From Patiria miniata (Eukaryota > Echinodermata > Asteroidea > Valvatida > Asterinidae): a DNA stretch of 64,000 bases. Made by a program: the position numbers and the translations under genes. Shown here piece after piece: positions 21,029-32,900 of the stretch. How positions within the stretch are numbered: position 1 is the stretch's first letter; every line of letters starts with the position of its first letter. The DNA lies in the NCBI RefSeq assembly GCF_015706575.1, contig NW_024037047.1, positions 5,460,632 through 5,524,631 on the forward strand, in the 5' to 3' direction. A model generated the notes under the pieces. The model had not been told where the DNA came from. It ran no database searches and was given only the letters and a program-made list of their open reading frames with translations.

Positions 21029-21100
21029 TCCTCGGTAGTATAGTGGTAAGTATCTCTGACTGTCACTCAGGAGACCGGGGTTCGATTCCCCGCCGGGGAG
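21029..21100 (+). tRNA. tRNA-Asp (GTC)
   Basis: 72 nt without CCA. The acceptor TCCTCGG pairs with CCGGGGA, discriminator G. The D-arm/A-box is TAGTATAGTGGTAAGTAT, anticodon loop CTGTCAC (anticodon GTC at 21062-21064), and B-box GGTTCGATTCC. Nearly identical to vertebrate tRNA-Asp. A T-run at about 21107-21117 is a Pol III terminator. Looks functional. Confidence 0.96.
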
Positions 21101-21705
21101 GATTGCATTTTTTTTTTATCTTCTCTATTTTAAGTCCGAATTGCTCCTACTATTTTTTCTCATAATTAGCCACCTCTTACGGCAAAATTTAAATTTTTCT
21201 TCCTCAGTTTAAACAATTCATTTTCCTCTTCTTTAATATTTTTTTTTAAACGAATTTCGATTTGTACTTGGTTCTGCAATGTTACGGTTAGGCGTCTGCA
21301 ACTTATGAATGGCTTTCGTTTTGCTCAAAAGTTGTCTGGTAGCGAATAATGCGAATTTTTTCAGGGTCACTTTTTGTTAGGGGGATGTTAAGCAAAATAA
21401 TTGTGATCATCCCCCCTGCGACTGCGAGTGATTAAGCATTAAAACTCAAATTTGTCAATTGCCAGGGGAAAAAATGGGGGGGGGGGGTCCATTCCCAGCA
21501 TTAATAATCGGCGCAGTAGAAATACTCTGAAGACGAAATTAAAATGACGTGATTATTCAGTGATTGATACAATCCAGAATCGAATGGGAGGTTCAGTTCA
21601 AAATCAAAAAAGTCATCTGGTGATAATCTGCTAAATAGACAAATTTAATTTCAAATCAGCGTAAATCTCAAAATTAATAATCGGCAATCATTATACTTGG
21701 GCTAT

Positions 21706-22048
21706 TAGGCCAAAAAAAAAATAAGTCGGTCTCTGGTCAGCGCGCGCGTCGATTTTAATCATGCGCGTCGATCTTTTTTTTTTTTCCAAAATGTTCTGCG
21801 GTAGCTCCAACAGCGCCCTCTATTTCCGCACCTCCTCACTTTTGTTCACCAAAGAGCACCAAGGAATGGGAAATTGCTCCAAGGCAAATGATCGAAAGCA
21901 CCAAGGACACCAATGTACACGAGGACACCAAAAAAGCAAAATAGTACCCCACGTTGTCTGTGCTTGGAAAAAAAAAAAAAGCCGCGTGGCCGCGTCAATT
22001 CCGGAACTTTGGTCTGACCAGAGACCGAATATTTTTTTTTTTTGCCTT
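21706..22048. mobile_element. MITE with GGTCTCTGGTCAG arms, about 340 bp
   Basis: Left AAGTCGGTCTCTGGTCAG, preceded by an A-run and AGGCC, is inverted at the right as CTGACCAGAGACCG with a T-run and GCCT. The subterminal GCGCGCGCGTCGAT is palindromic. No coding. Confidence 0.8.
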
Positions 22049-22100
22049 AGCTTGAGTAACTCCATGCTCCAGCTCTAATGAGCTGGAGTTTACTCAAGCT
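22049..22100. repeat. Short hairpin adjoining the MITE
   Basis: AGCTTGAGTA and CTCCAGCTC pair with GAGCTGGAG and TACTCAAGCT around a TAAT loop. It abuts the right end of the preceding MITE. Confidence 0.7.
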
Positions 22101-22714
22101 GTACCAGATTTATTTTGACGTATTAAAAATCCGACAACATTTCACCAATTGAGGGCGCCCTCGCAATCCAACACCCACCATCACTGACGGAAGTACAAGC
22201 ATGGAGGAATAAGAACAAGTAGACGCTGTTGTAGTGTCATGACTGTCGAGAAAAGGTGAATTTATGTGTTTTCTGCCATCGAAATATAATTATAACACTG
22301 AAGGAATTGTGGTAAACATTCCTTCTGTCTGTATTACCTCCATTTGGGGAAAAAATCAATACTTGATCACCACTTGCCATGCTTAACTGCCGCCGGCGCC
22401 AAACATAAACACATCAATTTTCACCTCACCTGGTCATGCTGGTCATGCTGGTCCTTTGATAAGTTGTGATTTCACCCAAGAGGAATGCGGGAAGACTCGC
22501 AATATGCGAAATATTTTTGAGGAAAAATTTGTTTTTAGAACACATTTTGGATGCACACGTCGTGCAGATGACAAAGCATGAACCGGCCATTGATAGTGTA
22601 ATACGTCATTATGAATATTTATTTTCTCCTTAATATAGGCCTAGGCCCTAGGCCTATAGTTTATTTCAGTGGATACTTCAAATACGTCCAAAGATCTATC
22701 ATTGCAATACGATT

Positions 22715-22785
22715 GTGTGCGTGGTGTAGTGGTAAATGTCTTGTCTCTCAAGCAAGTGTCCGCAGTCTGAATCTCGATGAAGTTA
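22715..22785 (+). repeat. tRNA-like sequence (SINE head or tRNA pseudogene)
   Basis: GTGGTGTAGTGGTAAATG (A-box-like) and GTCTGAATCTCG (degenerate B-box), with a CTCTCAAGC anticodon-like loop. Acceptor-stem pairing is poor. Confidence 0.5.
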
Positions 22786-23117
22786 GTGACTGATTAATAA
22801 ATAGGAATAAAGGAAAGGAGCAACATACAACAAGTTTCAACTTTGTATTCAAATGTTGGGTTGATTACAATGTAGGTGTCCTCATTACCATGTAGGTGTT
22901 ATGTACAATGAGGGTGCCTTTCAGTGCAGATACATACAATGTACAAATGTGCAAGTCAAAAGATCCATGAAACTATGGACAGGCTGCTGCTACTGCTCCC
23001 CTAAACGCCTCATACATGTCATAAGTTGGTGAGGATATATAAGTGCTTTCAGGGAGTGCATTTAACCAGGCGACTGGGAGGGGGGGGGGATGAGTTGCAG
23101 TATACATGTAGTAGCAG

Positions 23118-23692
23118 TATAGAGAATCCCTGGGGTGCTCTTACTAAGTCTTAGAGAACCCCCCGGGAGTGCTCTAGGAGAACCCCCATGGTTGCTCTAA
23201 GAGAACCCCTGGGGTGCTCTAAGAGAACTCACTGGGGTGATATAAGAGAGCCCCTGCTGGTGTAAGAGAACCCCTGTGGTGCTCTAAGTGTACCTCCTAG
23301 GGGCTCTAAGAGAACCCCATGGGTGCTAAAATTTAAAAAAAAAACCTGGGGTACTCTAAGAGAACCCCCTGGGGTGCTCTAAGAGAATCCATGGAGTGCT
23401 CTAAGAGAACCCCTAGGGTGCTGTAAGAGAACCCCCTGGGGTGCTCTAAGAGAACCCCCCCCCCCCAGGGGTTCTCTAATAGAACCCCTGAGGTGCTCTA
23501 AGAGAACCCCCGAGGTGCTTTAAGAGAATCCCTGAGGTGCTTTAAGAGAATCCCCTGGGATGTTCTAATAAGAGACCCCACGGATGCTCTTAAGAAGACC
23601 AACACATTCAGCATAGTGTGGGATGCTAAGAACCGATGGGATGCTATAGAAGAACCACTGGGATGCTCTAAGAGAATCTGGGTGACTTGTAA
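23118..23692. repeat. Minisatellite, 22-bp unit GCTCTAAGAGAACCCCTGGGGT
   Basis: Roughly 25 degenerate units, with a poly-A/poly-C interruption near 23335 and 23456. The same unit forms a second array at 59490-59770. Confidence 0.9.
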
Positions 23693-23843
23693 TAAATTAT
23701 TTGCTTTGTTTGTATTAGGGCTATATTTTTCAAGACGCACAGTCACAGAATAAACGCTGTGTGAGTTTATGATGACAATTTGCACAGTGCATCAGTGTGG
23801 AGACTGGAAGTACACGAAGGCCGAGGATCGCTAAATCGTCATC

Positions 23844-23996
23844 ATGGAAATGCTGAACAGGCTGAAGACTACCGTTGGGGGCTTAATTGGTAATCCTGTG
23901 GTCAGTCAGTATGACATTACAGTGGGGCAGATCGCCAGCGGAGGACTGGACTGCTTGTGGAAGATCTATCACGGTGTGAAACGATCAACTAAGCAG
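23844..23996 (+). CDS. SCYL2: SCYL2 coding exon 1
   Basis: Residues 1-51, MEMLNRLKTTVGGLIGNPVV to RSTKQ. A second Met two codons on could also initiate. Donor AAGCAG|GTACTG, phase 0. Confidence 0.93.
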
Positions 23997-26900
23997 GTAC
24001 TGTATTAGTGGATTAGAGTCGGTCAGTCAGTCAGTCAGTCAGGGGAGTCTGTATCTGATCGTTATGCACCTGCCAATTGTAAGAGGGACCCCATGACCTA
24101 TGGCATGGTGAATAAAGAGTGCATCATGTTCTAGCCTAACCCTGCTGAATCCAACAGGATCCAGCTATGTCATATACCCGATTGAGCCTGTTGGATTGAG
24201 CAGTACACCCCTTGTGTACATTTCTGATGCAAAATGTTGGATACAGCAGGCAACTGAACCACATTATAATGCCATGTTGGACTCCGTTGGATTCAGCAGA
24301 CAACTGAAAGTAAGGCACAGTGGATTGAGCAGGACACTCCGGTTGGACTCTGTTGGATTTCGCAGGGTAGTCCTGAGGGGTCAGGGTTAAGGTTGTGACA
24401 CAGGGGTGCGTCAAGTCATGATTAATGGGGTGCGTCACTTTTCCTCAGTAGGTGCATCACAATCTGTGAAATGTGGGTCAAAAATGTTGCCAAATAGCAT
24501 CAAAGCTGTATTGTTTGGTGCATCACTGCTCTGTTACAGGGGTGTGATTCCATAAAATGATGATCCACTATTGGACAATGATGCACTATTCCTGGGAGTC
24601 ATGTGGTTCGTCATACAATTGATAGGTGCATTGATAGGTGTGGGAATACGTGGGTTTGAACCCCGACGAAGAAAATATTGCTTGTGTTCTTGAGCTAGAC
24701 ACTTTACTGCAATTGCTTCTCTCCACCCAAGAGTATACATGGATACCTGTTGAAGGTAGAGTATATCATTTGCAGCTATCCAAAAAGTAGCTGGCAAAAT
24801 TATTAGCATACTTGGTTTAAAGATAGTAACAGCACTAAACTCCCTGTGAAATGATTCTTCCTGGCATGGTGTCATTTTGAAGAAAACAGTAAAAGAAGGT
24901 CATTTCCAAAGATGCGTCTAAGGATGCAGTTTTGAAAATTTCAGTTAGTAGTTCGTTTTTAATTATGCAAAGCCGTGAATGGGTGCGTGCAAGTATTGAC
25001 ACGACGCACGCGTGCGCGGTTGCTATTATTCGTGGGTTCATTGTGTGACATGGCGCAGCTGCAAATTCTGAATGAAAACGTGTCCCGGACGCTGATTTTG
25101 GGCGCAATTCAAAACATGACTGGACAACTTTAAAATCGAATTTGAGATCCTAAAAAATTGATTTCTCGGTCTATACAACACTAACTGCGCTGAAACTTCC
25201 ATCAGGTTAGTTTTAAGCACCTGTCTTTAGATTTTGAGCAGTTCTTGCTTCAAACAAAAAAAGATACAAATGACAAATGAAATACTCTAAGTCAAATGAC
25301 AACCCTTTCAGATGACCTGTTTTCAAAAGCATTCCCTTGTCACTTATTTCTTCCTTTCATTTCAGGAGGCAGCGATTTTTGTCTTTGAGAAGAAACTCCT
25401 GGAGCGTTTCCACAAGAAAGACCGTGAGGGTGTCCTAGAGGTCTTGAGAAGGGGCCCCTCCCAGTTGACCAAACTGAGACACCCCTGTCTACTGACCATC
25501 CAAACCCCAATGGAAGAGTCCAGGTATGTAAATGTTATTATAATTTTTGTTTGGACCAATGCAGATTTAAAAATTTACAGGTTGTTTATTAACCATCTTC
25601 ATGTTTCCTTCAAATACATACATGCATGGGTGTATGAATGAAAGCAGATTCAACATTTTTACACCAAGTGTCTGGTTCTGAATTGGCCACTACCATTTTT
25701 AGGGAGAGATGGGGATAACCCTACTCTTTGCCAGAGTAGAGGAATTTGGATGATAGAGGTTACATGGCAAAAGTGCGTTACTGATTTCATAGGATGCACT
25801 TTGTCAAGGTCTTGGGCCGGACCTTGTGTTGTTTTTACTCAGCCATGGCCATGCATAAATATAGGCCTGGATTATGCTTGAAATCCTCTTGTACTGCTTC
25901 AGGATGTCACTGGCCAAGCCTCAACAAATTGACAGTCACTGCCGAAACATTTTGCAGGATTCAGGCAGTGGTCACCCATATTCAAGAAATAATGGAGGAA
26001 TTTGTAGGATTGAGGCTATATGCTATTTTTCCATGAGGCCAATTGGAGGATTTTGCAGGATTAAGGCAACATCCTAGCAAAAACGCCTAGGGAGTTAGGG
26101 TAAACCAGTGGTCTCAACTTTAATGTGCAATGTTTTTGTTTTTGTTTGATCCTTTTATTTTTAATGAACAGAGACAGCCTTGCTTTTGCCACTGAGCCAG
26201 TCTTCGCCAGTTTAGCCAATGTGCTCGGTCGACATGACAACTTGAGCCCAGTACCAGAGAACATCAAAGGTCACGAGTTGTACGAAGTCGAGATCAAATA
26301 TGGACTTCTTCAGGTAAAGGGTTTAATAATGAAAAAGAATAGTTGTCCAACTCAACGGAAGAACAAAATGTCTTTTAGAGTTTGGTGACATTATCCCTGA
26401 AGACACTGTTGTCTGAGGATGATCTCAAAATTGAAATACTTGGTGTAACCCTTTGGAGATGTAGTTTGCACCTGGAAGCACCTTGTACGAAAACATTAAT
26501 AAGCACGCGAACCCGTTAAAGGGAATGTACAACATTTGCTTTTGCTGCAATTTTCAGAAATAAATGGATTTGGAGGATTAGTATGTTATATAGAATATTG
26601 TTAAACTGACTTGTTTCATGTTTTGGGCTTGTAGATGCTGGAAAAACCAAGAAAACCTATAATGTTCTTGTAGTCTGGTTCCCTGACCCCACTTAAGATG
26701 AAACAAAGCAATTAATACACTTTGGGGAATTGTAAGGTCAGAGAATCAGTCTAGCAGGCTTGTACCCCTTCACAGGTGTGTGATCAATTGCAAAGAAAGT
26801 CAGAATAACTTAATATGAAAAATTAAGAACAGTTTTTGAAAAAAAGCCAGTTTTCTCCAACGCTGGTCGGCCGACCAGCGTTTGAAAAATACAGTTTTTC

Positions 26901-29900
26901 TTGAAAATGTCAGACCACCAGGAGCAACGATTTTAAAGGATGCTTTAGACTGTCAGTCCCTAACAATTCAGTAAGGTATTTCGTGGTAATGCGATCATTT
27001 CGTTTTTTGATGTTTGCAAATGTTGTATTTTCCCTTTAACTTGGCAGTTTCCATGCATGGTTCCAGGACTGTAGTTTGTAGTATAATAGGGGTCGAAATT
27101 CACTCAACTAATTGCTGTAGCAAAGTTAGGTTGTAAGGTGGTCAGAAGACTGCAAACAGCAGTAATTTGAACTTGCTGGCTGGTCTTGTTGACAGGATGA
27201 TTGATTATACATGTACATGCCTCCCTCTGCATTGGCATGGCAGGTACTACAGTTTGTAGTGCACGTTAGAGACACACTGCGTGCGAGCACTTTGCACGAG
27301 TAAATATTTTGAATGAGCACGAAGGCCATAGCGTCTTCGTGCCAACATCAGGCGCAGTTGGGAATGCGTTTGAATACCACTTCTAGTGGCCTCCCCCAAC
27401 TCTCCTTTTGCAAGGCTGCATCCGAATCGTTGTTTAGAACTATTGTCTAGGTCTTTGCCCATTACAACTACATGGAACAAGTAGACAGTAGACGTAGCCG
27501 AAGCTCTGAATGCCCGTTTCAGGCACGGCTTAAAGGGAATATGCATCATTTGCTTTTGCTGTAATTTTCAGAAATGGATGGAATTAGGGGGTTGGAAATA
27601 TATAGCAAATATAGTTACACTGACTTTTTTGAGGTTTTGGGTTCAAAAATGCTATAAAAACCAGGAAAAACAATCATTTTCCTGTAGTCTGGTTCCCTGA
27701 CTCCATATTAGAAGAAACAGAGCAGTTTACATACATTGGGGAATTGTAAGGTCAGGGAACCAGTCTAGCTGGCTTGTACCCGTTCATAGGTGTGTAATCG
27801 ATTGCAAACAAGTGCGATGGTCAATTGGGGCCAGTATTTGAAAAAAGCCAGTTTTTTTCCAACGCTGGTCGGCCGACCAGCGTTGGAAATTGATACAAAA
27901 ATACCACTTTTCTTGAAAATGACAGTATACCAGGTGCCATGATTTTACAGGATGCTTTACACTGTCATTCACTAACAGTCCAGCAAGGTATTTCAAATTG
28001 ATTTGGTAGTTTTATTTTTTGATTTTTGAAAATGTTGTATTTTCCCTTTAACTGTTAAGGGGGTCTTTGTGCACGGATCAGTGGATTCAATATTCCTGAC
28101 CTTGATCGTGTTCAACATTCAATCATCTAACATTTACCCCTCATATGTTTGTACAACTCTCCAGCCTGATTGAATTTTGTATACTCATAGGTCACAGAAG
28201 GGCTGAAGTTTCTACATAACGATGTTCACATGATTCATGGTAACGTTGTCCCGGAGAGTATCATTTTGAATGCCAATGGAGCTTGGAAACTAGCAGGGTT
28301 TGACTTCTGCAGCCAGTCAATAACACCGCAAGATCAAGCAGTAAGTCCTCTTAACCTATCAGCACCTGTAGTGTACTAAATTGTATAACATCGTATTTAT
28401 TCCCTGATTTTTTGTTTGGCTGGACACCATCTGACTCATGGGGGTGCTGTTCAGTGTGGATGATATTTGATGCTACTGAACAATAGACGGCGTTATATAA
28501 CTGACATACAGATCCTAGTCATTTGATTGGTGGAACTCACATCACATGACATTCGTTATTGCTCCCATTCACGCCGCGGCTCAAAAAGTACTATCCGCCC
28601 ATGGGGAATGGGAAATACTATTCAACAGTTAGGATCATGACGCGGTATTTGTGTGCAAATGCATGCTGGTGAGCGCGTTCAGCGTTGCGCGTAGCGCGTA
28701 TTGTTCCAAAGAGCCAGCGCTACAGCGTTAGGTTCAAACATTTTCGTGATGGGGTGGTTTGGAAGAGAGAAATAGATTTTCCTTCAGTTTTGTATTGAAA
28801 AAAAGGTTCAAATATATCAAATAACAAGGATCTATATGTCAGTTATATAAAACAAATATTGATTGGCTTTAAATTGTGAAATGGGAGGAATATTATTGCT
28901 CGGTACAATCTGGACTTTTCCAGTTCACTCGGCTTCGCCTCGTGAAATGGAAAAGTCCAGATTTTACCTCGCGATAATATTCCTCCCATTCCACGCTGAG
29001 CCACTCAATATTTGTATACTATTTGTCGGGCAGTGGGTCATACACAAAAATTCATTTTGTTTTCAGACAGGTGAACTGTAAGTGTTAATTTTCCATTGCC
29101 TAGACTCTAAAGTCATTCCAAAAGACTGCAACGTACAATAGGTCTCTCTCAAATGACAGCACTGCCTACAGATTGTCGCGTGCATTGGCATTTTGTGCCA
29201 CGCATCGCCTGTGTCGCGCCGTATTTCGAAGAAATTTATGAGCAACATGTGCGCGTTTAGAACATATTGCACACTGCGCGCACATGTACATGTACCTGTT
29301 GGCGTCGTATGAGAGGGGTCTATAAATCTATCAAAACACTCGGACTGTTTCAAACATCAATTTCAAATCTTCAAAATCATTGTGTTTAGAATCTCTCTGC
29401 AAAGCCAGTATGAAAGGGGCATATTAAAATGTCATTTGCTTCAGTGGGATCATGTGAATACTTATTCCCTAACAGCCAACTTTCCCCATGCGCGAGTGGA
29501 ACACAGACTTCCCGGCTGCGGCCCAGCCCAGACTGGAGTACCTCGCTCCAGAGTATGCGCTAACGATGAGTTGCGAGACGGCTAGCGACATGTTCTCCCT
29601 CGGCATTCTGATGTACGCTGTCATGAACCGGGGCAAGACGCTGTTTGACTGCAACGAAAACCTGCAGACCTTCAAACGGAACTGCCAACAGGTGTGGTAG
29701 GCCAGATTTAATTGAGTAAAGCGTCCTCCACTAGGACATCAGGACATATGAACATTTTTTTCATCTGAGACATGCCAGTCTAAACTTAATTACACACTGT
29801 ATAAGTCAACAAGAATCTGCAGACATTCAAAAGCAACTGCTAGCAGCTGAAATGCTTAACCCTAATGCTTCAAAATCCTCTTTGCCAAAGTGGAGGAATT

Positions 29901-32900
29901 TCGAGGATTAAGGTTACATGGCAAAAGTGCGTTACTGATTTCGTAGGATGCACTTTGTCAAGGTCTTGGGCCGGACCTGGTGTTGTTTTTGCTCAGCCAT
30001 GCATAAATATAGGCCTGGATTATGCTTGAAATCCTCTGCACTGCTCCAGGATGTCACTGGCCAAGCCTTAACATATTGACAGTCACTGCCGCAGAATTTT
30101 GCAGGATTCAGGCAGTGGTCACCCCGCCAAGGACCATATTCAAGAAAAAAATGGAGGAATTTGCAGGATTGAGGCTATATGCTATTTTTCCATGAGGCCA
30201 ATTGGAGGATTTTGCAGGGTTGAGGCTACATCCTAGCAAAAAGGCCTAGGGAGTTAGGGTTAAAGAAATGATCAGTTCCAGGACAGGTTTTTTTTAACCA
30301 ATATTACAGTAAAATGGCTTGCTCACAGACACGCATATTTCCTACTTAAAAATTCTTTACTCATGAAGTCAGCGAGAACCAGCGAGCAATCAGATGCAAA
30401 CTACAAATTCAAAAAATAGCCAAAGAAATGTTCAGTTCATGACACAGACTTTATCAGTGTTACAGTAAAATGCATTGCTCAGGGACACACATTGTCTCCT
30501 ATCTCAGAGTCTTAACTATAAGTTAACAAGAACCTGTAGACTTTCAAACACAAACTATTAGATAAAATGCCCTACGCATTGTCCAGTTCTTGGCATAGAA
30601 TTTATCAGGTGATATTACAGTAAAACGTTTTGCTCAGTGACAACTTATATTAAAAAAAAGTCAACGATCCTGCTAATGTTCAACTGCAACTACATTTGTA
30701 CGTACCAGCAGATGCAGTATCTAAGAGAACTATAACAATAATGTGTATTTATAAAGCGCACATATCCATCAGTATTGGTGCTCATTGCCCTACATCATTA
30801 ACACACTACATCAGTTACACGAACTGGAAATTTAATGAGCCAGATATCAATATTGTAGTAAAGTGTCCTGCTTAAGGACGCAATCACCATTATCCTATAG
30901 ATGTATCTCATACATAGGGATAACATTATATTAAAATATGAAAATAAAAGTAACACAACTTCTTAGTCTCGTCAAAATATGACTTTGCAGAGTTTCAAAA
31001 TTAACAGTTCCTTAAAATTGTTGATTTGTTTTTGATTTTTCTACGCCCCTTTTACAGCTGAAATGTTTGAACATATCACTACTTGGAAGCCTCAGCGATG
31101 GTCTTAAAGAGTATGTCAAAATGTTGCTGAATGCTACCCCTACTGTCAGACCAGATGCAGACCAAATTTCCAAGGTAATTTAATTCGATGAATGAAGACT
31201 GATGCATTTTATCGTACCAGACATCTTTTCACACTCATACAATAATTGTCCAATCTAGATGCAGCCCTAAGCCCGGCCCATCTTTGGTATGTGTACAATT
31301 CTCAAAGTGTCAGGCACTGAGTTTTACTGAGCTACTATGGTCAAACGACCAAAGGTCATAGCTATCTTAATTAAAAAGGTAATAATAAATGATAATAGTA
31401 ATAACTATTACCCTGGATTGGAAATTTGGGAGACATCCCCATAGACTTGTGTACAACATTTTTCAAACTTAAATGTGCCCTAACCCAATATTCCCTTGTC
31501 CTTTTTCCACAAATTTCGGTATGTTTACTAATTAGACCACGAGCAACAAATATAACCTAATTGTGACAATAAAATTGTGCCTCTAAAGGGGGGCTGTGAC
31601 AATAGGAAGACATGAAAATATCTCCCTAATGACCGATAACGTGTCTCCTTATTCGTACCTTTACACGTATAATAATTTCTACTAATGCTATAATAGGGCG
31701 ACTTTCCCATAGACTCGTGCACAAACCTAAACTGTCACCTAACCCAACTTTACCTTATCCTGTCTCCACGAAATTCGGTATTTTTTTTACTAATTTGACC
31801 ACGAGGAATTGATCTAGATGGTTTGCGACAATAAAATTCCTTGTCCTAAGGGTTGTTTTAACCATAGGGTGACACCAATTTGTCACCCCAATAAGGCGTG
31901 TCGCCCTAATCCAGACGCGACTTGAAAACTGTCGCCGTTTGCGGGATTCTGTAGATTACAACCATTCTTATATTGCTCATTTCACCATGAGGTCTCTATG
32001 CGCTTTCATGAAATCAACAATTATACAACTTGAACGGAAATGTTTTGACCCGGATTTTGAATTGCTTTGTTGTTTCGGTTTGTTTTACAACATCTGGTAA
32101 GTTGTTCCGTAACTGAACTGCAGGTTGAAAGATCTTCTCTCTTTTTTTAATAAACTGAATTTCAGATCCCGTTCTTTGAGGACGTGGGCTCCATCACATT
32201 GCAATATTTGGACTCGCTCTTCCAACGAGACAATCTAGCCAAGTCCCAGTTTTTCAAAGGGCTCCCAAAAGTCCTATCAAGTCTTCCAAAGGTAGGCAGG
32301 TTTTTTTTGTTTCTTATGGCAATATTTCAATTTAATTTTCAAACCTTTTTAAAGACAATCTCATCCCTGATACGCATTGCAAAACTTTCATGAATTAGCC
32401 AGTTTGGTATTCCCATTACGCATGTGCAAGTCAAGATTGGATGTTTTTTCCTTTCGGGATAAACAATTTAGTGAATTGACTGAATGTGTGCAAAATCATG
32501 TGGTACCAGCAACATTACAGAAATTGCCTTGTTCTGAAGGAAGCTCAACATTTCAAAAAGTTTTGACAGCAACAAGTTTTTCAGTGTTTTGCGAAGAGTT
32601 TTTCAGTGTTTTGTTCCCCCCAGCTTAGGTGCAAATGAATGTTTCTATCGTCTTTTTGTTGCATCAGGCATAAGATTTTTCAAATTTTTTTCTGAAATCA
32701 GACTTATTGAATTTGTGAGAAAGATATTATTAGTGTAGAAAGATATGCATCTTTCAGACCTTTCATCGATTTCGAGACATTGTTTAAAATTGACAATCTC
32801 ATCCCAGTTGCTTGAAAAATTGCAAAATACAGATTGGGTTACACGTCCCCCCATAGACTCATGTGCATTTATCTGCCACGTTTATCCCGAACTAGAAATT

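Larger units (their letters stand above)
18722..23843. other. Intergenic region between divergent ZNF143 and SCYL2
   Basis: It holds a candidate promoter (20183-20400), a tRNA-Asp gene, a hairpin, a MITE and a minisatellite. The stretches 18722-19375, 19660-20180, 20401-21028 and 21110-21705 have no recognised genes or repeats. Confidence 0.6.

Noticed and set aside
22611-22793. Functional tRNA at 22715
   Set aside because: The anticodon arm and acceptor stem do not pair; better seen as a SINE head or pseudogene.
23118-23692. CRISPR-like array
   Set aside because: 22-bp head-to-tail minisatellite with no unique spacers.
28191-29691. SCYL2 as an active protein kinase
   Set aside because: HRD and DFG motifs are replaced by HGN and GFDFC, as in vertebrate SCYL2.
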